From Pseudeuparius sepicola (lineage: Eukaryota > Arthropoda > Insecta > Coleoptera > Anthribidae): 64,000 bases of DNA. A program made the translations under genes and the position numbers. The notes under the pieces are model-generated. The model was not told the origin of the DNA. It saw nothing but the letters and a program-made list of their open reading frames with translations, and searched no databases. The stretch spans positions 119,340,035 to 119,404,034 of the forward strand of contig OY987298.1 of the NCBI GenBank assembly GCA_963920635.1, read 5' to 3'. Of the stretch, positions 1 to 11,354 are shown in pieces (within the stretch, counting starts at the first letter, position 1; every line of letters begins with the position of its first letter).

Positions 1-1167
1 ATAATAATGAGTTAGATAATTTGACACTTGAGAAGTGTCTCCAATAGATTTTCTTTTTTCATATCTCCGCCACGGCTAGAACACGGCAGGAGCGGAGGGG
101 TGGGTAACGGGAAGGTGATGAATTTATCACCATATAAATATATCCCTAATGAAATAAACAGTTATATGAAGGCGCCCCACCGGCCCCGGCTCCACGGCAA
201 GTAGGAGAAGAGTAATGCGAGGAGTATGACGATGACAGCGATATTATTAGTGACTTTGGCGAGGCGGACCCTCATCACATAACGAAAGTGATGGAGGGGC
301 CCGTTTTTGGCACAATGTCTTTTGTTGTTATTAAGGCTGGGCCGGACGGCGTATTTTCCAAACATTAACCGCCCGGAATTTTCTAGTAAAATGTAATTTT
401 CCGGTAATTAAACCGTCAGTCAGGTGGCGAGCCGAGAATCGGTTCAAGATGGCGGTCAAGGCTCCTCCCAAGTGTCGATATTCAAAAATTTATAAATGAG
501 AAAAAATAGATTATTTAAAATTCCCGCCACGAATCATTATTTTGATCACGGCGATAATTTCGACAGGTGAGCAACTGTTCAAGTTCATTGAATCCAGTCA
601 TCGCGCAGATAAGCAAAATTTTGCTGAACCGCCAAATTTTTTGACATAACATTTTGCGATTTGTTTTTCGAGTTAACTATGCGAAAATTGGATAACCTGT
701 AAAAAAACATATAAGTGTGTGTTGGAATATAGTCAGCTGCAGCTGTGAAAAGCCAGTTTTGATGAGTTTTTGTCGTTATATACACAAAGCTACACATACA
801 TAGACTGTTGAAATTTCCGCACACTACCCCAAATAGGTATTTTGCATAAAATTTTATATTACAACTAATAACTAAATTAAAATACCTGTACCTCAACTTA
901 GTATCAAGTGCTAAGAATTATTGTAAGACATTACAATTTATCTGTTTAGTTTGTTTTCGCTCCAAAATTTGGGTTTTGGGAGTTTGAAATTTGGTGTTGT
1001 AGGACTTTTTTCGGACGGTTTCAACAATGCTTCTGACTATCTATAGACCCTTTATAATTTGTGGCCTTTATTTGCTTTTGGACTTCTAAATTTTTGAATT
1101 TATTGATATAAACAAACTATATCCGATTCCTATATTATTTGTAATCGATTTACGGAACATATATCTA
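1..1167. other. Non-coding stretch with a GC-rich island
   Basis: No gene is visible. Positions about 60-470 are clearly richer in GC than the flanks and mix AT-rich homeobox-like cores with GC-rich blocks, a texture often seen in insect cis-regulatory DNA. From about 480 onward the sequence is plain AT-rich DNA with stops in all frames. A regulatory role is inference only. Confidence 0.3.
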
Positions 1168-1169
1168 TA

Positions 1170-1760
1170 CAGGGTGATAAAACTTTTAATGACAGAACTT
1201 TAGGAAAACGTTAAAATAAGTAGAATTTTTCTTAAAAACATGTATCGAAATCATGACGTTTTTCGATATAGGTACTCAAATTTCATTTTTTTAAGTTTTT
1301 TAATTTTTCCTAAATGGAGGCAGTTAAAGCAAACATATTTGGCACAATTTAGACTCATTAAATATTATAAATTAAAAATAATTCAGCTCACCTACTTCCA
1401 CCAGTGACGGAGACACGGGGTCAACAATCCTACAGAAAGACTATTCACGACTTTTTTGGTTAAATGTACCATTTTTGAAAAATTTACTTTTGTTCGTTTC
1501 AATTTTTTAGCAGAAGAAAATCAAAGTAGGTCTAGGCTTTCGAAATCGTGCAAACCTACTGAGTTTTTAATTCCGAACAACTTTCCTACATATCATTTAG
1601 TCCTAATATCTACAAAAAAATAATTGTTCGCACCAGTAAAGTAGCCTTTATGTAGGTTTTGCGGCAACATATTATTGTTCAGAATTAAAAACTCAGTAGG
1701 TGTGCAACATTTCGAAAGAATAGAGCTACTTGGACTTTCTCCTGATACTCTTATACCCTG
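1170..1760. mobile_element. Foldback element A, TA-flanked
   Basis: The element starts CAGGGTGATAAAA and ends ACCCTG, and TA lies directly outside both ends, as expected for Tc1/mariner-type insertion. Its second half holds an internal hairpin: about 1531-1600 pairs with about 1660-1730 around a centre near 1630. The hairpin arms match those of the element at 13634-14239. No coding capacity; a non-autonomous element. It abuts the next element almost directly (TATA between them). Confidence 0.65.
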
Positions 1761-1764
1761 TATA

Positions 1765-2747
1765 CAGGGTGTCCAAGGTTTTTTGATCAGGACTTTGACA
1801 TTTTGTAGAAAAATTCATTGTAAAGTGGGTTGCACATATATACATAGGTCCTAAAGTCCTTCTTTGCTGAGACACAGTTCCGTTTTTAAAATTGAATTAT
1901 GGCTATAATATCTAAAAAATAATCAAGCTGCCGCGCCGAACTGAAATTTGGCAGTGTTGTGTTTTTTTGGGAATGGAGAATAAGCAGAAAATGTCAATTC
2001 TAGGTATCTCACAGATTGCGCCGCTTGCACTATTTTCGAATCGTGCTTTACTCCCAACTTTTTTGAGGTTACCTTTTTGGTCTTGCAGGTCCATCATTTT
2101 ACAGCATCTTTTCTTTTGCAACAAAAGTGTGATGTGTTTGATAATGATAAAATCAACCGTTTGGGTTGAAGATTGCCAAAATGTTCCCCAAAACACCTGA
2201 TGTTGACTTCAACATTTGAAACCTAAAATTTTCACCTACCGCTTTCAACGGTGTTGACCAAAATCCATTTGGCATTGTTTTCTTCATTTTGAATGTACAG
2301 TTGGCCTGTGACATTTGATAGTGGTAAGTGTAAAATTTTATGTTTCGAATGTTGAAGTTAACAGGTGTTTTGGGGCACGTTTTGAAAATTCATCTCAAAC
2401 GGTTGATTCTATCCTTATGACATAAGAGTACCTACACTTTTGTTGCAAATACAAAGAGGCACTAAAATGATGAACTTGCAAGACCAAAAATGTAACCTCA
2501 AAAATAGTGATAAGTAGAAATTGACATTTTCAGCTTTTTCTCCATCCACAGAGCCACAACAATGCCAAATTTCAGTTAAGCGGCTTGATTATTTTGGAAG
2601 ATATTGTCATAATTAATTCAATTTCAAAAAGAGAACTATAACTATCTCAGAACGAATAACGTTAGGACCTATGATTATACGAGCAACTCACGTTACAGTT
2701 TTTCTACAACATGTCAAAGTTCTGATTAAAAAACCTGGGACACCCTG
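1765..2747. mobile_element. Foldback element B, long palindrome
   Basis: The element runs from CAGGGTGTCC to CACCCTG, with TA directly outside both ends. It is an imperfect palindrome along its whole 983 bp with centre near 2256: the left end and the reverse complement of the right end share the same run (ACTTTGACAT and beyond), and the block around 1921-1960 reappears inverted near 2545-2590. It is homologous to the element at 15213-16379 and to the half copy at 45581-46110. Reading frames on both strands here are by-products of the palindrome. It is probably moved in trans by a mariner-like transposase with TA target duplications. Confidence 0.8.
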
Positions 2748-2749
2748 TA

Positions 2750-3754
2750 TATCTATAGCATAAATACGTTTTGTTAAAGTATGACGTCTGTTTGCTAGCA
2801 GCTGAAGTAATAGTTAAATAAAAAATTTGGTGTCCTCACATTCCTGCAAATAACTTTAGGTCGACTAAACACCTACTGGAATCTAAAAGTCTGATCCGCA
2901 TTGTGCGGTAACTGCATACATTTTTTGAGCAGGCAACCATTCAACTCTGTAGCTATTTTTAAACCGTAATAAAGTACGCGGAACTACCGAGCAATATTAC
3001 ACGAGCAATTTAAGCCGAGGGCGCTAGAATTTGTGAAACAAGTAAAAAGGATGTGAATGGAATTACAAACGCCTCTATAAATAAACATTAAGCGACGACA
3101 TTAATTGTCGGCGCGTTGTTATAATTCTGCAACACTGTTTCCTTTCGCCGTAAAGCGGACCGAACGGCTTTTAAGGAGTATTTTTCGAGGATTAAGGGGT
3201 CCCGCGACTACTCTTTAACAGTTTTCGTTATAGGGATATTGCTGGGAGATTTCATTTTTGATGGTTTGGGGTCTGAGGAATATGATAAATGATAATAGTC
3301 TCCAGAAAACTTTACATTCTTAACAAGATTGCTAACAGTAACCTTATTATCAATTGTAAAATTTACTAGTTAGTGTTATTGATGTTAAAAAAAATAAGTA
3401 AACAAGTTAAAATGTTGATTGTTTCTGTAATTACAAGTTATATTATTTTTTAGACACAAAAACATCTCCCTCTATTGTTTAGGGTTAGTAAAGATGATGC
3501 ATTAAGACGTTTGTTCGTTTTTTATGTTATAAAATCTCAGTTTGGTCAGTTCAGGCTGCTGATATACAGGATGATATTTTTAGGTCTACCAGCGCCCCAC
3601 AAAAAAAGTAAGAAACAAAATATGTCATTTTCGAACATCTATAGGTGACGCTGAAAACGAAATCGGCATCTATAGAAGACAACTTTTTATTGAAAATTGA
3701 CGGCACTGAGACGGTTTGTGCGACAGGGTGGTCAGATAATTTCACTTAATTACA
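2750..3754. other. Non-coding stretch, small GC-rich island at about 3020-3200
   Basis: No gene seen. The island near 3020-3200 has mixed GC content and homeobox-like ATTA cores within GC-rich DNA (for example the palindromic CGACATTAATTGTCG). The rest is AT-rich. A fragment starting TACAGGATGATA near 3565 resembles a foldback-element end, but I could not find its partner. Confidence 0.25.
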
Positions 3755-3938
3755 CAGGGTCTTCGGTTATCTTGAGGCCTCGAAAATTTCTGTCGATTTG
3801 ATTTTTTTTAGTATTATGCGAAAAGTTGGCTAGGATTCCCATTTCTGTTTCACGTTGGGGTGAAAAATAAACGAGAAAATCGCTTTAATAAAAAATAAAG
3901 AAGAAAAATTCTTAGCCTCAAGAGATCCGAAGACCCTG
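3755..3938. mobile_element. Short MITE with terminal inverted repeats
   Basis: The left end CAGGGTCTTCGG followed by TTATCTTGAGGC is matched by the inverted right end GCCTCAAGA then CCGAAGACCCTG. The element is 184 bp with no coding capacity. TA follows the right end; the base pair before the left end is AC, so a TA duplication is not clean. Confidence 0.6.
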
Positions 3939-4189
3939 TATAATTTTTTGAAACTATTGAAGCACCCAATTTAATAAATATTTTCAGTGACGTCAATTTT
4001 GTATAAAAAAGTTTTCTAGATTATTTCTAACGGAACTCTTAAACAAAACGGGGTGAACATTTTGTGAACAACAGTTTGTTAGATAAAGTTCACGTGTACA
4101 CCTAAATAATACAACTTTAATTAGGTAGTAAGTATTTTTATTTATTTTTATTTTGATAAGCTGCCATTTCGTTACGTATAAAAATAATG

Positions 4190-4396
4190 AGGCGAAATTA
4201 TAGGGTCATAAAGAACCCGATGAGACCTTTAAAAGGAGGTATGGTACGACCCCTATCCCTTATTCAAATTTGGGGGTTGTTCTCCCCTCAGCTAGGGGGT
4301 TAAAGCTACGGGGATGAAAAAAAAACTGAAAAATAGTTCCCCCTCAAATCAAAAATCGACTTGTCCGGGGTGGAAAGTTTCCATTGGCCCACCCTG
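4190..4396. mobile_element. Probable transposon end fragment
   Basis: The block ends CCCACCCTG followed by TA, the same terminal motif as the other foldback elements in the window. The preceding sequence has several short G/C runs and near-inverted pieces. The other boundary is not clear, so this is a remnant rather than a complete element. Confidence 0.35.
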
Positions 4397-4952
4397 TATA
4401 CTTTTATAATTATTATGGAGTGACGATACCTTCCCAACTAACTCTACCTCCGCTTTTTGTCCCATTGTAAAATATTTTCGTGCACTATGCGCGCCGTACA
4501 CATTACACATGCAGTATAAATCCACTAGTTTACAGGCCGTGTACGACGCATAATAATAAAATATATTATCCCCGCTGGAAATTTTTACGCTAGGATTTCA
4601 AAAGCCTTTCCTCATTTTGTTTTATGAATACTTAATTGTATTTCACTGTCCGCTATACGTAATGTAATTCTAGGGCAAATTTAAAAATATGCGCTTCGGA
4701 CAGACTATAGAGCGTCCGGAAAAAGCAGTCGGGCAGTCGAAAGCGTACACAAAGGAACTGGTAAATTTAAAATTCTTAACTACATACGTTTTAATTTCGG
4801 AGAGAAAAAAAGCCGGAGTTTCTGACCGCAGATTTCTACTAATATATCAAATAATCAAAGGTATACATACCTATGCAGTGATTAAGGATTTCCATGCGAG
4901 AATTATTATTATTATTCTCCCTTTCCGATCACTGACAATAGTATATTTCCTA

Positions 4953-5185
4953 ACAAGTGCGGAAAGTGCCACTTTTCCGCACGCGATTGCAGTTGGCTGA
5001 ACGACGCGTAGCGTAGCGAAATTAAAAGTGCACTTTTCCGCACGCTATTTAGTTTAGAAAGTGTCACTTTTCCACAATAGTGCGGAAAAGTAGTGCGGAA
5101 AAGTATTTTTCCGCACTAGTGCGGAAAAGTGACACTTTCTAAACTAAAACGCGTGCGGAAAAGTGTACTTTTCCGCACGATTGTA
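4953..5185. repeat. Hairpin repeat built from GTGCGGAAAAGT motifs
   Basis: The motif GTGCGGAAAAGT and its complement ACTTTTCCGCAC recur many times. Arms at about 5026-5076 and 5119-5170 pair almost perfectly (shared core TTTAGTTTAGAAAGTGTCAC) around a centre near 5098, which itself holds further copies of the motif in both orientations. There is no coding potential. It could be a foldback transposon remnant or a cruciform-forming satellite-like unit. Confidence 0.7.
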
Positions 5186-5697
5186 GAAAAATGATCTAAC
5201 TCCAGGGTGTAGATCAGTAAACCCTATAGAAAGCGATTTTCTGTAACCATCAACTGCCAAAATGGGAGTCCAACCCATTGCCAAAATATATTTTTAAACG
5301 GCGTTTAACACCGAGGTCTGTTGCTTCGTTCAATGGTTAATTTATTCAATATTACACAACCTTATAGGCTGTGTCGAGTGCGGCTGATGGCAACTTGACG
5401 GGAGGAAAAAGGAAACCCGGGAAACATCGATTAGTTCCAATTTGGCTACATAAAAATTTCAATTAACTCCTGTCGCGGGAATCAGTTATCGAGTTAAAAG
5501 TTTGCTCTCGTCTTTAGACTTGGGGTGATAAGAAAACAACGCCGTAGCCTTAAAGATAAGAAATTTTACGTTAAAAAAGTATCAGTTTCTGTTATCTCTA
5601 AATAGGTAGGGATGTGTAATTAAGTAGTAGGTTCACAAAGAAAAATACCAGGATGATGCTATTGTTTCAGAAATTACTATTGGAATCTATTAAAATT
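5186..5697. other. Non-coding stretch
   Basis: No gene. Moderately GC-rich DNA at about 5280-5480 could be regulatory, but nothing specific supports this. The LINE remnant begins at the right end. Confidence 0.25.
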
Positions 5698-6305
5698 TGC
5701 ATGCGACCCAGAAATTTGACTTGAGTTAGAAAAATAAGACAAATAGGATCTAGCAACAGGAAATTAAAAAAATTGTAAGTATTAAAAGACCACTTGTATG
5801 TCTCACAGAAACACATGTAACTCACGAAGTATAACTGATCAAGAACTAGAAGTAACAGATTATGTGTTTATAAAATGCTCAACAAACTCTACTCATACCG
5901 GAGGAATTATTGTTTATATCAGTACTCAATATTTAGTTCTTCAAAATTATGAAAGTTACTCAGTACTTTGTGAATATTGGTTTTGTTATTTACAATTAGA
6001 AATTGAAAGTAAAAATTATGACATATTATTATGCTGTTACTATCGTTCACCAAATGGAAATCCAAAATTGTTTCTACAGTTTCTTGAAAATAATTGTGAA
6101 GAAATTGTTGATCTCGGAAATACAGTGATTAAATTAGGAGATTTTAATTTTGATTGGTGTAAAAATTCATGTGATATAAAACACTTCAAACATATTATTC
6201 AAATTAATGGATTGAAACAAATTATAAATGATTGTACTAGAATAACAAATAAAAGTAAATCACTTGTTGATTTAATATTAACAAATGACCATGATTTATA
6301 TGGAG
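5698..6305 (+). pseudogene. Broken LINE, endonuclease (EEP) part, 5' piece
   Basis: The open stretch from 5798 encodes the endonuclease/exonuclease/phosphatase domain of a CR1/Rex-like non-LTR retrotransposon. Visible family motifs are GGIIVYI, a CYYRSP block, GDFNF (catalytic Asp/Asn) and SLVDLILTN. The domain start is in another frame: just upstream and overlapping, a frame reading PLVCLTETH carries the expected catalytic glutamate, so a frameshift lies near 5830 and the ATG at 5798 is not a real start. The frame is then cut at 6305 by a hAT-like insertion and resumes at 7897. This is a dead mobile-element copy, not a host gene. Confidence 0.8.
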
Positions 6306-7896
6306 CAGGGACTCTTTAAAATAAGGGGACCCAGCATGTCACAGTCTAGCACATAGGAAAAGTGAAGCCTTGTTTTCTGTATATCTCCAAGGAGACCACA
6401 CAAGTGGGCTGGTACAAGGTTATGTTATTTGTCAGTGTCAAACTGCCATCAAGTTTTATGTGACATGCCAGTGCCATAGATTCCAAAGGAGGCAAAATAT
6501 TTCCCATCATAATTCACAATTTTTAAGTTTTCTAACTTCCAGATAGTCAGTTAAAGGCAATGCGGTCGCCTGTAGTAGTCCCAATAATTGCAACCAGATT
6601 TTTCTTGTCTCACCTTTAGTAATCCTACAATTCCCATTACGTGGGCATTACGTATAAGTAAGTAGTTCAAAACAAAAATGGTATTTCCTAAATATTAAAT
6701 TATTAAGCAGGTAGCTTCAGTTAGGTCTTTTTTTTTTAAACAGTTTTTTCTTGAAATCGGCATTAAAATGTCCCAAAATCTTCATTAAAATCACAGAAAT
6801 CGTACAATAATGTAGCCCATTATTGTACGATTTTTTAAATAAGTAGGCCTTGGCGAGATGTAAACATCAAACGTCAGACGCGGAGAAATCGCTCGTCAAA
6901 AGTGACCAAATATTCAAAACCCGGCCGATAAAGGCTCATTTAAGTTTTCGTACACATTGCGAAATTGTTTCCTATAGAATCGCAATCCTTCAGTATACAT
7001 ATTTTAGTAAATTTGAAAATCAATAGATTTGTTGTGTAGGCTGCACAAGAAGCAGCAGTTTGGTTTTTCTGTCAGTAGGTGCCGTACATCATTATACTTG
7101 TCGTAGGTAGAGCGATCGGTAAAGTCAAGCAACGCCGCGCGTAGTCGGTTCGTGGACGGGTGATCCCTTATTATTATTTTCTTGCCTAATAAAACATTTT
7201 TTTTTCGATTTCAAGAAAAATATAATATGTACCTCGGCACTGAAGTTCTTTTTATGACTCATGTGGTTTATTTGCCTCGGCCAGAGGCCTCAGCAACTAA
7301 ACTCCACATGAGTCATAAAAAGTTGAACTTCAGTGCCTTGGTACATAAATAACTATTATCTACAACTATAAGTTTATTTTACGTTTGTGAGGTACCTTGG
7401 GAGAGAAATAAAATTACAAAAATGAGCACCGAGAAAAACTACATGATTAGAACTAAGTACAAGACCCAATCTTATTAGTCAAGAAGAAGAAAGTTCAAGT
7501 ACGTACCTATTATACCTACATAATATTACAAATGGTTTGAGGAACCTGGTAACAAGGTGCAATAGCGACAAGTTCTCAAATAAGCAAAATCAGCACTGAC
7601 TTACCTTACTTATATTGCTTAAATTCCTGGAAATAATTGCAGGAAACCAAATTCAAATATAAAATAAATTTGATTCATTTGGAACTTGCCATATTCTGTT
7701 TTTGTTGACAGAACATTGTCAAGTCTAATTTTTAGAAATCATATTAATTTTTACTAACAATCAAAGTACCTGTTATATCCATAGATTCTCCAATAAAATG
7801 GCATAGTTGGCATCATTGAGAGCATTAGAATGGGGAAAGAAACGGCTTCACTTTGGAAAGTATAATGCTGGGTCCCATTACTTTAAAGGGTCCCTG
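6306..7896. mobile_element. Non-autonomous hAT-like element inserted in the LINE
   Basis: Terminal inverted repeats of about 32 bp are clear: left CAGGGACTCTTTAAA then GGGACCCAGCAT; right, read inverted, CAGGGACCCTTTAAA then GGGACCCAGCAT. The flanking 8 bp are ATATGGAG on the left and AAATGGAG on the right, a 7/8 match, typical of hAT target duplications. The LINE endonuclease frame is interrupted exactly here. I see no transposase inside; the interior includes small hairpins at 6797-6834 and 7229-7348. Confidence 0.8.
7229..7348. repeat. Short hairpin MITE nested in the hAT-like element
   Basis: The sequence reading TGTACCTCGGCACTGAAGTT and then TATGACTCATGTGG is mirrored by CCACATGAGTCATA and AACTTCAGTGCC further right. 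The centre is the short palindrome GCCTCGGCCAGAGGC. The length is about 120 bp. It is either a nested MITE or a structured subterminal region of its host element. Confidence 0.6.
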
Positions 7897-8745
7897 AAAT
7901 GGAGAGATACTGATTGATCCGAAAATTAGTGACCACAACTGGATAATGATTAAATTGGAGTAGGAATGCTTGAACGACGAAGAAAATGTTAAAACCCTCC
8001 AACATTTAGATACTAATATATTATCAAATGAACACAGTGGATTATTATAGCACTATGACATTTTTGACACAAATATACTATACGATCAACTTAAAAGTAA
8101 TATGGTCAACAATTACTAAAATAAAAGAAGATAAAATTACTAAATTAAGAATTAAAGATGTACCCTGGTTACATCCATCCATAGTTTGTGTGAAAAAGAA
8201 GAAAGATGATCTGTATAAGAAATTTAATAATTACAAAAAATGAAGAGGATTGGAAGGAGTATAGGACAGATAAATTATTATAATTTTATTTATTGCGGCA
8301 ATAGAAAAGAAAATATTTTAAGAACAAAATTGATGAGTGTAAAGGAAACTCAAGGAAGATGTTGCAAACGTTAAAAAAACTGGTAAAGCCCAGTCATTGT
8401 GCTGATATTAGGGAGGTGTATTTTGATAAAGATAAAGAAGTTGATCGTGAAGTTATTGCTGATAAATTAAACAAGTACTACATAAACAGTATTAGTAATA
8501 TTGTTAACAACATACCAGATGGATATGAAACTCTTTGCCCCGCCTGCTGAATGCAAGTTTGAACATTCTAAGCCTGCAGGCAGCTGTGGAAGAAAATTCA
8601 AGGGTTAAAGTCTAACAAAAATTCCTCAGAGTATTTTTCCAAAAGGATTTTGACAGAAACTTTTTTAGTATTTGGTTATCCACTATTATATTTTATAAAT
8701 TTGGTATTGAAAACTGGAGAATTTCCCCCAGCAAGAAATTGTTTT
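7897..8745 (+). pseudogene. Broken LINE, 3' piece: end of endonuclease and linker
   Basis: This is the continuation of the reading frame cut at 6305. The first codons after the insertion include Ser-Asp-His (7928-7936), the catalytic SDH motif that closes EEP domains, which confirms that one ORF was split. Further on, frames at about 8028-8243 and 8359-8550 resemble the linker between endonuclease and reverse transcriptase (blocks such as KKKKDDLYKKF and VIADKLNKYYINSI). Several stops and frameshifts separate them. Homology fades at about 8745 before any reverse transcriptase motif, so the copy is truncated at its 3' side or interrupted again. Confidence 0.7.
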
Positions 8746-9693
8746 TATGTATTTTTTATCTCATAAACGAAGCAAGATACGATGAAAATGCAAGAGACAA
8801 AAAAGTTGTATTTTTAGTTGTTTTACCTTAAAAAAATATCGAAATTATTATTATAATTAATTTTATAGGTGGTGTATGTGCTCTCAAACAATCACAAAGT
8901 ATAAAAATCACTCACCAAGAAACCGATGAGAAACAAAGTTCCGGTAAATGCTTTAGTTCACAAGTTATGGGCTAAATTTATTTTTTTTAATACCTACTTA
9001 GAAAAACTGATTTTTAGAAATATTTTTTACTTGGGCAGAATACAAATAGCTTATCTTGTCCAATATGTCAAATGGAGCCAAACTTTAAACGTCAATAATA
9101 ATTAATATATTGTATAGGTTTCTGGAGATCTTCTTTGCCATTGCTAAATTAAGCTATAATAAATTAGGATTGCAGTGTCGTCACATAGTTTATATCTAGA
9201 GAATAATATATCGAGTGTAAGAAATTAGGTAAAAGTTGGGCTCCATTTGACATACTTAACAAAATGAGCTTTCTGTATTCTGTTTTCTCTGGGATTATAT
9301 TGAAAATATTTACTTTACGTGCGATGGATACCAGAAGGGGAGCAATTAGCATGAAAGCCATGTTAATCATTATTAACTATTAGGATTGCGTTAATAAGCA
9401 ATTGTATATGTGCATGTTCGGCTTGTATACACAACTCTGATTTGATTTGATGGGGATGCCTTGTGTACGGTATATGCATCATCACACCTCTGGTATATCG
9501 ATAAACATAAACTATATAAGTAGGTTCTAAGAAGAACTGTTTCTATCAATTCTTCAAAAAGCACTAAGAAACACTTCTTATACAGAACGCGGGAGTTTAA
9601 TATACGAGTACCTACATAGGTACAAACGCCCACCCCTTAATTAACTAACTTATATTTTTAAAGCTCTTCAAAAACTCTTTTCAGCAAGAACAA
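8746..9693. other. Non-coding AT-rich stretch
   Basis: No gene or clear repeat structure seen. Short open frames here have no recognisable motif. Confidence 0.3.
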
Positions 9694-9860
9694 ATTCTAA
9701 AATCAGCTTGAGCAATAATGATATCATTTCGTGGCTTTTTGTTCTGTAACAGATGTAAAAAAATCTATTTTTAATATAATTCTAAAATCAGCTTGAGCAA
9801 TAATGATATCTTTTCGTGGCTTTTTGTCCTGTAAGAGATGTAAAAAAAATATATTTAGAT
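9694..9860. repeat. Direct tandem duplication, 85-bp unit
   Basis: Two adjacent units begin ATTCTAAAATCAGCTTGAGC, at 9694 and 9779. They differ by only a few substitutions (ATATCATTTC versus ATATCTTTTC, GTTCTGTAAC versus GTCCTGTAAG). This is a recent local duplication in non-coding DNA. Confidence 0.85.
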
Positions 9861-10397
9861 AAAACTTGTTTGCTATTAAAAACCCCTTCCGAGTACCACA
9901 TTTCCGTATAAATGGCTTAGATTAATTTTTCATTTGCGAAAACGCTCGTAGCGCTAAAAATAAAAATACACTATATTATCTAGGTATACTGGATAAACTT
10001 TTTTCACCTAGGTACTATAGGAAGAACGAAAATACTGAAAATGCGAAAAGATCAAAGAATGTCGATTAAAATTGTTCGATATCTCTTATATACAGTTTTA
10101 TGTTGACACCAAAACCAGAAAAATCGACCATAAAATAAAAAAAGTTAGTGGGATGGAATTTTTAGTTAAAAAAGGTAATGTCTATAGCATTTGTTCTCAA
10201 ATTTACAAAAATTTTGTGTCACTGTAGAATTCCGTTCGGTCTGAATTTTCTCAAAATATTGTCAAAACTCCGGTCCAAGCTAATGTCAAAGTGACTTAAT
10301 TTTGCACAGAGAGATGTGTAGTCTAAAAATAATGAGTTTTACTGTATCAACGGTGTGGAATGTTCGCGCGGTCATAAGATTTTAAATTCGGGGCCTA
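9861..10397. other. Non-coding AT-rich stretch
   Basis: No gene, RNA or repeat recognised. Confidence 0.3.
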
Positions 10398-10405
10398 CTG
10401 TGGAT

Positions 10406-11346
10406 CATAGGCGTGCGCAGACTTTTGTGTTAGGGGGGGGGGGGGCACAATATAAAGATAAATAAAAGGTACCATTAAATAAAAATGTGTACTTAAAAAT
10501 AACAAAAATAAATATAAATATTCTATAAAATAACAAAAATAAAAAAGAACGTAACCAAAAACACTAATATACAACACAAACATTAACTTTTGTGAGTATC
10601 TATAAACATCACAGGAATAAATTTGGTACAGTTAAATCTACTGTACTTTTTGTGATTTAAAAAAATGCCGCCAAATATCGCCTATTATAGCATTTTTTTG
10701 AGAATCAGTAATTAGTATCCTATTATTCATATGGTTGTGAATAAAATAATTTTGCCATTTTTAAAGTCTCCTCTAGATCTGCTATTTTCCAAGATCGCAC
10801 ATATCTCCTCACATTCGTAATTCACCTAACCTAATGCGACATTGACATATCCTAACAAATAAAATCCAACAACCAATTACTGACTACTTTCAACTTCAAC
10901 GTCAACTTGTCTGCTGCCACTTGTAGTACTACTACTTGCCGAAGTTGATGTGGTTGTGGTTTGCTTTGATTTAACGTTAAAAAAGTTTCTAATATCCATT
11001 GAAACCTGCTCGTATTAAACACAGAAAATCACAAAAACAAATATCTAAGCTAGCATCTAACCTAGCCAACGGATTAAGTGAGTGAGACACTTGGATTCTC
11101 ATCCCCACCGACGAATGCCGAGTCGAGGGTCGAGTGCCATCTTTTGCCGATGATTTAAACTTACGGCGTAACAGAAATCTGCCACAAGCACAAAATCTTG
11201 CTGTAGAAATCAGTGGCGTCGCAAGTGCATTAATTGGTGATAAATGGTTTACAAGTTTTACATAGGTAGATATAGCATTATAGCCTAGACCTCATGGGTA
11301 TTAGGGGGCCTTGGCCCCCCCTGGCCCCCCATTGAGCACGCCTATG
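10406..11346 (-). mobile_element. hAT element, internally deleted, perfect 8-bp target duplication
   Basis: The ends are CATAGGCGTGCGCAG and, inverted, CATAGGCGTGCTC, flanked by the identical octamer CTGTGGAT at 10398-10405 and 11347-11354. An 8-bp duplication with such ends is diagnostic of hAT elements. A G-run near the left end is mirrored by C-runs near the right end. The element is 941 bp, far shorter than an autonomous hAT, and keeps only the start of a transposase gene on the minus strand. Confidence 0.9.
10877..10999 (-). pseudogene. hAT transposase N-terminal remnant, 40 codons
   Basis: A minus-strand frame starts with ATG at 10999 and reads MDIRNFFNVKSKQ followed by a Thr/Ser-rich run, with a stop at 10877. 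The opening (Asp-Ile-Arg-x-Phe-Phe followed by basic and serine-rich sequence) is the usual start of hAT transposases before the BED finger. The BED and catalytic parts are absent, so it cannot encode an active enzyme. It explains the origin of the surrounding element by internal deletion. Confidence 0.65.
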
Positions 11347-11354
11347 CTGTGGAT

